Assembly: GCF_016741785.1 (NCBI RefSeq)
Contig: NZ_JAERRL010000017.1
Span: 40,961-104,960, forward strand
Direction: 5' to 3'
Length of the DNA stretch: 64,000 bases
From: Streptomyces sp. 7-21
Lineage (GTDB): Bacteria > Actinomycetota > Actinomycetes > Streptomycetales > Streptomycetaceae
A program made the position numbers and the translations under genes. Positions within the stretch are counted from its first letter, which is position 1; each line of letters begins with the position of its first letter. The notes below the pieces were generated by a model. That model searched no databases and was not told the origin of the DNA. It saw only the letters and a program-made list of their open reading frames with translations. Shown here piece after piece: positions 19,422 through 27,209 of the stretch.

Positions 19422-20417
19422 TCAGGGCCGGGGGAGGTGCGTCTCGATCTCGGCCAGCTCCTCGTCCGTGAAGTCCAGCCTGGCCACCGCGCCGACGCTG
19501 TCCTCCAGCTGCGGCACGCTGCTGGCGCCCACCAGCGCCGACGTCACCCGCCCGTCGCGCAGCACCCAGGCGATCGCCATCTGGGCCAGGCTCTGGCCCC
19601 GCCGTTCGGCGATCGCGTTGAGGGCGCGCGCCCGCGTGACAGCCTCCTGGGTCACCCCCCGTTCGGTCAGGAACGGGCTGTCGCCGGCCGCCCGCGAGCC
19701 CTCGGGGATGCCCGACAGGTAGCGGTTGGTCAGCAGCCCCTGCGCCAGCGGCGAGTAGGCGATCGCCCCCGCGCCGACCTCGTCGAGGACGTCGGTGAGG
19801 CCCTTTTCGATCCAGCGGTTGACCATCGAGTACGACGGCTGGTGGATCAGCAGCGGGGTGCCGAGGTCCGCCAGGATGCGGGCGGCCTCACGGGTCTGCT
19901 CCACCGAGTAGTTGGAGATGCCCGCGTACAGGGCCTTGCCCTGCTGCACGGCCGTGTGCAGCGCGCCCATCGTCTCTTCGAGCGGGGTGTCCGGGTCGGG
20001 GCGGTGGGAGTAGAAGATGTCGACGTACTCCAGCCCCATCCGGGACAGGGACTGGTCGAGGCTCGCCAGCAGGTACTTGCGCGAGCCCCACTCGCCGTAC
20101 GGGCCTTCCCACATCAGGTAGCCCGCCTTGGTGGAGATGACCAGCTCGTCGCGGTACGGGCGGAAGTCGCTGGCGAGGATGCGGCCGAAGTTGCTCTCGG
20201 CGGAGCCGGGAGGCGGACCGTAGTTGTTGGCGAGGTCGAAGTGCGTCACGCCCAGGTCGAACGCGCGCCGCAGGATGGCCCGCTGCGTCTGCAGGTCGTC
20301 GGAACCTCCGAAGTTGTGCCACAGCCCGAGCGAGACGGCGGGCAGCCGCAGGCCGGAACGGCCGGTGCGGCGGTAGGGCATGGTGTCGTAGCGAGAGTCC
20401 AGGGCGGCGTAGGTCAC
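19422..20417 (-). CDS. Aldo/keto reductase, YghZ (L-glyceraldehyde-3-phosphate reductase) type
   Basis: 331 aa NADPH-dependent aldo/keto reductase. Opening TYAALDSRYDTMPYRRTGRSGLRLPAVSLGLWHNFGG is typical of YghZ/Gpr. Catalytic elements are DLANNYG (Asp, Tyr), STKAGY (Lys) and DIFYSHRPD (His). The C-terminal cofactor loop VGASS is present. E. coli YghZ reduces L-glyceraldehyde 3-phosphate and methylglyoxal. The GTG at 20417 is preceded by CGAGGAG. It is monocistronic and unrelated in sequence to its neighbours, although reduction of sugar aldehydes would suit them. Confidence 0.88.
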   Translation of the reverse strand: MTYAALDSRYDTMPYRRTGRSGLRLPAVSLGLWHNFGGSDDLQTQRAILRRAFDLGVTHFDLANNYGPPPGSAESNFGRILASDFRPYRDELVISTKAGYLMWEGPYGEWGSRKYLLASLDQSLSRMGLEYVDIFYSHRPDPDTPLEETMGALHTAVQQGKALYAGISNYSVEQTREAARILADLGTPLLIHQPSYSMVNRWIEKGLTDVLDEVGAGAIAYSPLAQGLLTNRYLSGIPEGSRAAGDSPFLTERGVTQEAVTRARALNAIAERRGQSLAQMAIAWVLRDGRVTSALVGASSVPQLEDSVGAVARLDFTDEELAEIETHLPRP

Positions 20418-20664
20418 GGTTCTCCTCGGAGCCCCGGAACCGGGGCGGTCGTGCGTGCGGAGGACCGCCGCACCCGTGCCGCACCGGGCGGGGGTACGCG
20501 TTCCCCGTTCTTCCGGCACGGCGGCGGTGCGGTCGGGTGTGCCGGGCGGGCCGGCACCTGTGACAGTACCGCCGCTGCCGCATCCGCCGCCGCAGGCGGC
20601 CGGGGTGGCGGCGTCAGGCCCCTGGCAGGGCGGGGGCAACTGCTCTAAGGTGCCGGACGGTTCA

Positions 20665-20678
20665 TGGGAGCGCTTCCA
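20665..20678. promoter_or_regulatory. CebR-type operator upstream of the Cip1-like gene
   Basis: TGGGAGCGCTTCCA matches the known Streptomyces cellobiose-repressor consensus TGGGAGCGCTCCCA at 13 of 14 positions. It is 33 nt before the start codon. A weak promoter (CTGGCA 20622-20627, CTAAGG 20645-20650, 17 bp apart) would place it just downstream of the transcription start. Other LacI-family proteins use similar GAGCGCTC cores, so CebR itself is not proven. Confidence 0.6.
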
Positions 20679-20710
20679 CGCCACCGCACCGTCCATCCCG
20701 AGGGGACCCG

Positions 20711-21604
20711 ATGAGACTCCTGCCGCACCTCGCCCCGGAGCCGCACGCCGGGCGCGTCACCGTGCTCGGCGCCGTCGCCCTGGCGCTGACCGCCGCCGCG
20801 CTGGCCACCGGCGGCACCGTCCCGGCGCACGACCACGGCGACGGGCCCGGGCACCCGCACCGCGGCTGCGCCGGGCACGGAGACGACCGCGGGCTGCTGT
20901 TCTGCGAGGACTTCGAGGATCTGCCGCGCGGCGGCGCCACCAGCCTTCACTGGGGCGTGGACACCCGCCACGGCACGCTGACCGTGGGCCCCGACCGCCT
21001 CAGCGACCCGGGCGAACGGCGCCCGGGGCAGGTGCTGACCGTGCACACCGAGGACAACGGCCACGCCTTCGTGGAGGTAGACGACTTCGACGCCCCGGAC
21101 AACAGCTTCTTCGGCCGGATGCGGGTGCGCGTGGACGCCTTCCCCACCGCCCCCGACTGGGCCCACTTCACGCTCGTGGAGGCGACGGGCGAGGGCGACG
21201 GCAGCGTCGTCCGCCCGATCGGCGGCCAGCACGTCCCTGCGGCCGGGGACACGGCCGGGGACGGTACGCCGCTGTGGGGCGTCGGCTCCGACGGCGGGCC
21301 AACGGGCGACTGGACCGACTGGCGCGAGTCGGCGCCCGCTGAGGCGGGGGAGTGGCTCTGCCTGGAGTGGGAGCAGGACGCCAGCGACAACCGCGTCTCG
21401 GTGTGGATCGACGGCGAGCCGCACCCGGAGCTGACGGTGACCACCACCCGGCACGGCGGCAACCCCGTGGACTTCGTCTTCCCGGACTTCGACACCGTGC
21501 GCTTCGGCTGGCAGCTGTACCAGGGCGGCTCCGAGCCCGGTGCCTACGACGTCATGCTGGACGACCTCGCCCTGGGCACGGAGCGGATCGGCTGCGCGCC
21601 CTGA
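20711..21604 (+). CDS. Secreted Cip1-like / polysaccharide-lyase-fold protein
   Basis: 297 aa. A hydrophobic segment (VTVLGAVALALTAAALATGG, about residues 16-36) is a signal peptide or membrane anchor. The mature part has LLFCEDFEDLP, NSFFGRMRVRV, TAPDWAHFTLVEATG, EWLCLEWEQD, VSVWIDGE and FGWQLYQGG, the pattern of Streptomyces proteins related to fungal Cip1, a beta-jelly-roll related to PL7 lyases. Two conserved Cys may bridge the domain ends. Enzymatic activity of the family is unsettled. The CebR-type box upstream fits a role in cellulose use. A His-rich linker (PAHDHGDGPGHPHRGC) follows the signal. Confidence 0.65.
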   Translation: MRLLPHLAPEPHAGRVTVLGAVALALTAAALATGGTVPAHDHGDGPGHPHRGCAGHGDDRGLLFCEDFEDLPRGGATSLHWGVDTRHGTLTVGPDRLSDPGERRPGQVLTVHTEDNGHAFVEVDDFDAPDNSFFGRMRVRVDAFPTAPDWAHFTLVEATGEGDGSVVRPIGGQHVPAAGDTAGDGTPLWGVGSDGGPTGDWTDWRESAPAEAGEWLCLEWEQDASDNRVSVWIDGEPHPELTVTTTRHGGNPVDFVFPDFDTVRFGWQLYQGGSEPGAYDVMLDDLALGTERIGCAP

Positions 21605-21627
21605 GAACCGCCGCGGCCGGCATGAGA

Positions 21628-21669
21628 CCGCCCCGGTTCCGGGGCCATGCGGCTCCCGGACCGGGGCGG
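21628..21669. terminator. Bidirectional hairpin terminator
   Basis: CCGCCCCGGTTCCGGG (from 21628) pairs with CCCGGACCGGGGCGG (to 21669), about 15 bp with one bulged base. It lies between the convergent Cip1-like and sugar-dehydrogenase genes. Confidence 0.6.
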
Positions 21670-21709
21670 CGTCAGCGGTGGTGCGGACGGTGCGCCGCCG
21701 GCGCGTCCG

Positions 21710-23848
21710 TCAGTGCGTCGGGGTCAGAATCACCTCGGCGCTGCCGGTGAGCGGCGGCAGGTCGTCGTCACCGGGGTCGGTGTAGGTGGCGTTGAACACG
21801 CCGAACAGGTTGTCGTTCTCCGGGTCGTGGCCCTCCGGGTCCGTGGTGCGGATGGTGCCGGAGCAGCCGGTCGCCGAGGTCTGCGGGTGACCGTGGCTGT
21901 CGTGGCCCAGGATGTAGGTCACGGTCATCCGGGAGCAGTCGACCTCCTGGTCGTCCTCCACCTCGACCTCGAAGGCGATGGTGTCGCCGAAGGCGAACTC
22001 GTCACCGTCCTGCGGGGTGATGAAGGTGACCACCGGCGCCTCGTTGCCGACCACGATCTGCACCTCGGCCGAGACGGCCCGGCCGCGCTGCGGCCCGCCG
22101 ACGTCGGTGACGCGGAGGTTGGCTGTGTAGGCGCCGTTCTCCTCGTAGGTGTAGGTCGGGTTCGGGTCACGGGAGTCGATCCGGCCGTCGGAGTCGAAGT
22201 CCCAGGCGTACCGCAGCCGGTCACCCTCGGGGTCCTCGGTGCCCTCGCTGGAGAACTGGACCGTCAGCGGGGCCTGGCCGCTGGTCACGTCGGCCGAGGC
22301 ACGCGGCACCGGCGAGTAGTTGCCGTCCGGGCCGACGTAGTCGATGCGGGCCAGCTGCGCCTCGGGGTTCTGGGCGAAGTAGCCCTCGCCGTACTCCAGG
22401 AGGTACAGCGCGCCGTCCGGGCCGAACTCCATGTCGATGATGCCGGAGAACTCCATGTCCGGCAGCACGTCGGTGATCTCGGTCAGCTCACGCGACTCGT
22501 CCAGGTGGAAGGCCTTGATGTAGTGCCGGGTCCACTCGTAGAACAGCGGCATGCCGGCGTACTCCTCGGGCCAGGCCACCGGGTGGCGGCCCCGCGAGTT
22601 CCGCGGGTCGTACTCGTAGACCGGGCCGGCCATGGGGGCGATGCCGCCCGTGCCCAGCTCGGGGAACTCCTCCGACTCGTCGTACCCGTACCACACGTCG
22701 GGCTGCTCCACTGGCGGCAGCTCGGTGAGGCCGGTGTTGTTCGGCGAGTCGTTGACGAGGTTGGCGCAGTCGAACTCGCCGCGGGACTCGCCGGTCTCGA
22801 AGTCGTAGTCCACGTAGGCGATGTCCGGGGACACGCAGTACGGCCAGCCGTAGTTGCCCGCCTCCTGCGTGGCGATCCACCGGCCCTGGCCGTCCGGGCC
22901 GCGCTCGGGGTCGTAGCTGCTCGCGTCGGGCGAGTAGTCGCCGACGTAGAGCTCGTCGTTCGCGCGGTTGATCTCAATGCGGAACGGGTTGCGCAGCCCC
23001 ATCAGGTAGATCTCCGGGCGGGCGCCCTCGGTGCCCGGCTCGAAGAGGTTGCCCTCGGGGATGGTGTACGAGCCGTCCTCCTGGACGTCGATGCGGAGCA
23101 CCTTGCCGCGCAGGTCGTTGGTGTTGCCCGAGGTGCGCTGCGCGTCGAAGGCCGGGTTGCGGTTCTCCCGCTCGTCGATCGGCGTGTAGCCGCCCGAGGA
23201 GAACGGGTTGGTGTCGTCACCGGTGGACAGGTACAGCAGGCCCTGGCTGTCGAAGACGATGTCGCCGCCGACGTGGCAGCACAGGCCGCGGTCGGTCTCG
23301 ACCTGAAGGATCTGCTGCTCGGTCGACAGGTCGATGGTGTCGCCGGTGAGCTCGAAGCGCGAGAGGAGGCTGTAGCCGTGGAACGGCTCGAAGTCCTCGG
23401 GGCTGCCGGTCTCCGGCGCGTCACCCTCGTTGATGTCGGGCGTCGACGGGTCGTCCGTCGGGGTGTCCAGCGGCGGCGCGTAGTACAGGTAGATCCAGTT
23501 GTTGGTGCGGCCGAAGTCCGGGTCGATGGCGATGGACTGGAGGCCCTCCTCGTCGTGCTCGTACACGTCGAGCTCGGCGGCGAGGGTGTTCAGGCCGGTG
23601 TCCGGGTCGTTGAGCCAGATCTGGCCGTTGCGGGTGGTGTGCAGGACCCGGCCGTCCGGCAGGACGACAAGGTCAATCGGCTCGCCGGGGGTGTCGTTGA
23701 GGGTGACCTTCTGGAAGCCGGACCCGGTGGGCGCGGGCTGCGGCGGTTCCGGGCCCTCGTGGCCTTCGTGGGCCACGGAGGTAACCGGCGTCGCCAGCAG
23801 TGCCGCGGCCGCCAGGCCAGCGGTCACGAGTGACGGGAGTTTGCGCAT
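21710..23848 (-). CDS. Secreted PQQ-type sugar (glucose/sorbosone) dehydrogenase with PKD domain
   Basis: 712 aa. A signal peptide (LPSLVTAGLAAAALLATPVTSVAH) covers about residues 1-26. Residues about 45-485 form the six-bladed GSDH beta-propeller, with LVVLPDGRVLHTTRNGQIWL, DEEGLQSIAIDPDF, HVGGDIVFDSQGLLYLSTGDD and GLRNPFRIEIN. A PKD domain follows (APLTVQFSSEGTEDPEGDRLRYAWDFDSDG), then a further beta domain to the end. Homologues oxidise sugars at the membrane exterior, usually with PQQ. It is downstream of and probably cotranscribed with the isomerase-like gene (45-nt gap). Confidence 0.87.
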   Translation of the reverse strand: MRKLPSLVTAGLAAAALLATPVTSVAHEGHEGPEPPQPAPTGSGFQKVTLNDTPGEPIDLVVLPDGRVLHTTRNGQIWLNDPDTGLNTLAAELDVYEHDEEGLQSIAIDPDFGRTNNWIYLYYAPPLDTPTDDPSTPDINEGDAPETGSPEDFEPFHGYSLLSRFELTGDTIDLSTEQQILQVETDRGLCCHVGGDIVFDSQGLLYLSTGDDTNPFSSGGYTPIDERENRNPAFDAQRTSGNTNDLRGKVLRIDVQEDGSYTIPEGNLFEPGTEGARPEIYLMGLRNPFRIEINRANDELYVGDYSPDASSYDPERGPDGQGRWIATQEAGNYGWPYCVSPDIAYVDYDFETGESRGEFDCANLVNDSPNNTGLTELPPVEQPDVWYGYDESEEFPELGTGGIAPMAGPVYEYDPRNSRGRHPVAWPEEYAGMPLFYEWTRHYIKAFHLDESRELTEITDVLPDMEFSGIIDMEFGPDGALYLLEYGEGYFAQNPEAQLARIDYVGPDGNYSPVPRASADVTSGQAPLTVQFSSEGTEDPEGDRLRYAWDFDSDGRIDSRDPNPTYTYEENGAYTANLRVTDVGGPQRGRAVSAEVQIVVGNEAPVVTFITPQDGDEFAFGDTIAFEVEVEDDQEVDCSRMTVTYILGHDSHGHPQTSATGCSGTIRTTDPEGHDPENDNLFGVFNATYTDPGDDDLPPLTGSAEVILTPTH

Positions 23849-23893
23849 GGTGACCTTTCGTGCGGTTTTTGCCGGTGGCGCGGCCGGACGGGG

Positions 23894-24856
23894 TCAGCGG
23901 CACACGCCGCGCAGGTAGGCGTAGCCGACCTCGGCGGTTCGGGCGGGCGTCACATCGGGGGTGTCGTTCTCGACGATGTACTCGCGCACCCGGTGCCCCC
24001 GGAAGATGCGGGGGAAGTCGATCATTCCGGTGCCGGGGTCCGCCATGTCCCCGGTGACCGGGTCCCGGTCCTTGACGTGGTACTGGAGCACGCGCTGCGG
24101 CGCGGAGCGGATGACGTCGAGGGTGAAGCCCTCGGGGTCGTCGGCCCCGTCGCCACTCTCGATGCCGCCGGTGACCGCCCAGTAGATGTCGATCTCCAGG
24201 TGGACCAGGGACGGATCAAGCTCGGAGGTGAGCACCTGCCAGGGGGTGACGCCGCCCCCCAGGTCGCGCGTGAACTCGTGGGCGTGGTTGTGGTAGCCGT
24301 AGCGGAGCCCGGCGCGGCGGGCCGCCTCGGCCTCGCGGTTCATCTGCTCCGCGTACCGCTTCCACTCGTCCAGGTTCTCCGAGTCGAGCCAGGGCACGAC
24401 CAGGTAGGACTGGCCGAGCGTCACGGCGTTGGAGATCTTGGTCTCCAGGGCGGCCTCGTCCTCGCTGAGGTCCTCGTGGCTCGAGGTGGCCTTGATGCCC
24501 AGCTCGTCGTAGAAGGCGCGCAGTTCCTCGGCGGTGCGGCCGAAGTAGCCCAGCGCCTGCTCGACCCGGGGGTAGCCGGTGCGGGCGATGTGGCGCAGGG
24601 TCTCGTCGTAGCCCGGGGAGCCGTTGAGCGCGTCGCGCATGGTGTAGAGCTGAATGCTGATCAGCCCCGGCGGCACGAGCGGACGGCCCCGTCCGCCGCC
24701 GCGCGGGGCCGCCTGGGCACCACCGGAGGCCATCGCCAGGCCGAGCGTGGCGCCGGCCGTGCCGAGGACGGCGCCTCTCAGCAGTGATCTCCTGCTCGCG
24801 ATGCGTCCGGTGCGCGCCGCGGCGCGTGCCGCGTGGTTCGGGAATCCATAGCACAT
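23894..24856 (-). CDS. TAT-exported sugar phosphate isomerase/epimerase-type TIM barrel protein
   Basis: 320 aa. The N-terminus has a twin-arginine signal (ASRRSLLRGAVLGTAG) ending around AQAAP at residue 50. The rest is an AP-endonuclease-2/xylose-isomerase-like barrel with metal-ligand motifs SSHED, YHNHAHEF, LEIDIYW and YHVKDRD. Exported members of this family occur with sugar dehydrogenases and have been linked to 3-keto-glycoside chemistry, so a partner role with the downstream dehydrogenase is plausible. The ATG at 24856 follows AGGAG. Catalytic substrate is not deducible. Confidence 0.82.
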   Translation of the reverse strand: MCYGFPNHAARAAARTGRIASRRSLLRGAVLGTAGATLGLAMASGGAQAAPRGGGRGRPLVPPGLISIQLYTMRDALNGSPGYDETLRHIARTGYPRVEQALGYFGRTAEELRAFYDELGIKATSSHEDLSEDEAALETKISNAVTLGQSYLVVPWLDSENLDEWKRYAEQMNREAEAARRAGLRYGYHNHAHEFTRDLGGGVTPWQVLTSELDPSLVHLEIDIYWAVTGGIESGDGADDPEGFTLDVIRSAPQRVLQYHVKDRDPVTGDMADPGTGMIDFPRIFRGHRVREYIVENDTPDVTPARTAEVGYAYLRGVCR

Positions 24857-25065
24857 GGGCGGCTCCTGAGGGTCTCGCTCGTGACGGGCCGCCGCCTGCC
24901 GCGCGGGGCAGGGCGGTCGGCACGGGGTGTGCTCATGACAGTGGGCGGAGCTGGCCGCCCCTGCTGTGGACAGAGGGGGTGTGGGTTACGTGCGAAACGG
25001 CGGAAGGGGGTGGCGGCTTCGGTCCTCGGGGCGCCGTCCTTGTGGCGCCCGTCTCAGCGGTCAAC

Positions 25066-25102
25066 AACGTAAGAACCACTTTCCGCGCCGTCAAGAGAAA
25101 GT
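25066..25102 (-). promoter_or_regulatory. Promoter and dyad of the isomerase/sugar-dehydrogenase operon
   Basis: On the minus strand TTGACG (25094-25089) and TACGTT (25071-25066) are 17 bp apart. ACTTTC (25078-25083) and GAAAGT (25097-25102) flank the -35, so a repressor bound there would block the polymerase. Just upstream is TTCTTGCAAAAC (25111-25122), which shares TTTYGCAA on the other strand with the ThuA-gene dyad. The leader is about 200 nt. Nothing else is seen in 24857-25154. Confidence 0.6.
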
Positions 25103-25154
25103 TCCGCACCTTCTTGCAAAACTCTGCGCCGCACATGTGCAAAGTGGAGGCCCA

Positions 25155-26216
25155 GTGAGGGGTGCGGTTTCAACCGCCGGCGGCGGGGTACCGAACGGTA
25201 TGGTCTTCACTGAGCGTTTTGCCCGTCTTGTACCGGCCGTCAAGGCCGCTCCGCCCGCCCTCGCCCGCTCGCTTGCCCGCACCCTCACGTCGTTCCCCAG
25301 GTCGTCCCTGGCGTCGTCGTTCACGCCCTCTCTCACGGCGGAGCCCGGACGCCTGCTGTCCTCCATGGCCGCGCTGGAGTCCTCCACGCGCGCCGACGCG
25401 CTGCTGGGCCCGCTGCGGCAGGCGGTGCATACCGTTCCCTCTGAGACGCGCGACGTGCTGCACGGCAGGTGGCTGGGCCATCCCGCCCACCCCGCGCTGG
25501 TGCACGTCCCTCTTGGCGCCTGGATCTCGGCGGCCGTGCTCGACCTCTTCCCCGGCGGACGCAAGAGCGCGGGCACCCTCGTCGCCCTCGGGCTCGCCGG
25601 AGCCGTCCCCACGGCGGCCACCGGGTGGGCCGACTGGGCCGAGCTGCGCAAGCCGCAGATGCGCGTCGGCCTCGTGCACGCCGCCGCCAACTCGCTGGCC
25701 GTCACGCTGTACGCCGCCTCGCTCTCGGCGCGGCTGCGCGGGCGCGGCCTGCGGGGGCGGGGGCTCGGCTACGCCGGGCTCGCGGCGGTCAGCCTCGGCG
25801 GCGCGCTCGGCGGGCACCTGTCGTACCGGCTGGCGGCGAGCGTCAACCACGCCGAGGAGGTCACCGCCGTCGTCACGCCCGGCTGGCACCCGGTGGGCGA
25901 CCTCGGCGACTTCCCGCTCGGCCGCCCCGTGCGGCGCGTGGTGGACGACGAGCCGCTGCTCATCGTCCGCGTCGCCAACGACCGCGTCCACGCCCTGGCC
26001 GACCGGTGCAGCCACATGTCCGGGCCGCTCTCGGAGGGCGAGCTGGAGGGCAGCTGCGTGCGCTGCCCCTGGCACGGCAGCCTGTTCCGGCTCTCCGACG
26101 GCTGGAACGTAGGCGGCCCGGCCACCGCCCCGCAGCCCGCCTTCGAGACCCGGGTCTCCGGCGGCGTCGTCGAGGTCCGCCCGCGCCGCACGTCCGAGGA
26201 CCTCGCGGCCGGCTGA
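25155..26216 (+). CDS. DUF2231-Rieske [2Fe-2S] membrane protein
   Basis: 353 aa. The middle has about four membrane helices typical of DUF2231 (VHVPLGAWISAAVLDLFPG, LVALGLAGAVPTAATGWADW, AANSLAVTLYAASL, GLAAVSLGGALGGHLSYRLA). The C-terminal Rieske domain carries CSHMSG and CPWHGS, that is CxH and CxxH ligands for a 2Fe-2S cluster. A role in electron transfer is likely; the partner is unknown. The GTG at 25155 has GGAGG four nt before it. ATG codons at 25200 and 25365 are alternatives with weaker ribosome-binding sites. Confidence 0.82.
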   Translation: MRGAVSTAGGGVPNGMVFTERFARLVPAVKAAPPALARSLARTLTSFPRSSLASSFTPSLTAEPGRLLSSMAALESSTRADALLGPLRQAVHTVPSETRDVLHGRWLGHPAHPALVHVPLGAWISAAVLDLFPGGRKSAGTLVALGLAGAVPTAATGWADWAELRKPQMRVGLVHAAANSLAVTLYAASLSARLRGRGLRGRGLGYAGLAAVSLGGALGGHLSYRLAASVNHAEEVTAVVTPGWHPVGDLGDFPLGRPVRRVVDDEPLLIVRVANDRVHALADRCSHMSGPLSEGELEGSCVRCPWHGSLFRLSDGWNVGGPATAPQPAFETRVSGGVVEVRPRRTSEDLAAG

Positions 26217-26249
26217 CCGCCTCCCCGGCCGGTCCGGCCCCTGCGGCCG

Positions 26250-26993
26250 TCAGAGCAGCAGGTTGACGCTGGAGGCCACCGTGAACAGCAGCACCAGCCG
26301 CTCGAACACCGCGCCGTTCAGGTGCGCGACCACCCGCCGCCCGATCAGGGCCCCGGCGACCACGGCCGGCACCAGCGCCGCGTCCAGCCTGAGCGAGTCC
26401 GCCGTGATCAGCCCCAGGCCCGCGCTGAACGGCACCTTGAAGGTGTTGACGAGGAGAAAGAACCAGGCGCCGGTGCCCAGGAAGCCGAGCTTGGCGTAGC
26501 CGGACGACAGCAGGTACAGCGACATCACCGCGCCCCCGGCGTTCGCCACCATCGTCGTGAACCCGGCCAGCAGGCCGAAGAACGGCGCCGCCGCGCGGTG
26601 CGGCCGGGGCGGCTGGTGCTGGCCGCGCGCCCGCCACCGCCGCGCCAGGTGCACGGCCGTGAGCGCCAGCAGCACGCCGCCGATCGTCCGGCGCATGCCC
26701 GCGTCGCCCACCCACGCCACGAAGCCGGCCCCGGCCAGCACGCCCGCGGCCACCGAGGGGAACAGGCGCCGCAGCGCCGCCCAGTCGGTGTGGCGCCGGT
26801 AGGCGCGCACCGCGAACACGTCGCCCACAATCAGCAGCGGCAGCAGCGCGCCGGTCGACTCCTTGGCGGGCAGCACGGCGGCGAAGACCGCCACGCTGAT
26901 GCTGCCCACGCCGCCGATCGCCGTCTTGGCGAACCCCGACAGCACCGCCGCCAGGCACAGCAGCGCTATGTCGCCCGTTCCCAGGCCGCTCAC
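26250..26993 (-). CDS. TauE/SafE-family membrane transporter
   Basis: 247 aa with about eight membrane helices and the family pattern of two similar halves. The first half has SGFAKTAIGGVGSISVAVFA and the second FFGLLAGFTTMVANAGGAVMSLYLLSSG. Family members export sulfite, sulfonates or other small organic acids; the substrate here is not evident. It is a single gene, convergent with the Rieske gene. Confidence 0.85.
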   Translation of the reverse strand: MSGLGTGDIALLCLAAVLSGFAKTAIGGVGSISVAVFAAVLPAKESTGALLPLLIVGDVFAVRAYRRHTDWAALRRLFPSVAAGVLAGAGFVAWVGDAGMRRTIGGVLLALTAVHLARRWRARGQHQPPRPHRAAAPFFGLLAGFTTMVANAGGAVMSLYLLSSGYAKLGFLGTGAWFFLLVNTFKVPFSAGLGLITADSLRLDAALVPAVVAGALIGRRVVAHLNGAVFERLVLLFTVASSVNLLL

Positions 26994-27101
26994 GCGGCCC
27001 GTCCGGCCGCCGTCATCGCCTCATTCATGGGCACCCACGGTAGGTGGAGCCGCCACCGGTGCTCCGGCCGCCCCTGGCCGGGACGGCCCGTGCCCGCTCC
27101 A

Positions 27102-27130
27102 TTGACAGGTACGTGGCAGCGCTCTACGTT
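27102..27130 (+). promoter_or_regulatory. Promoter with LacI-type box for the GH43 gene
   Basis: TTGACA (27102-27107) and TACGTT (27125-27130) are 17 bp apart. TGGCAGCGCTCTAC (27114-27127) lies between and over the -10, and carries the AGCGCT core of LacI-family operators. The start codon is at 27210, leaving a leader of about 70 nt. Confidence 0.65.
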
Positions 27131-27209
27131 CCCACTGTCCTCCACAATTCCGAACGAGATTCGACATTTCGAACGGTCTCCGTGCCGCTTCGGGAAGGCG
27201 GACCCCACC

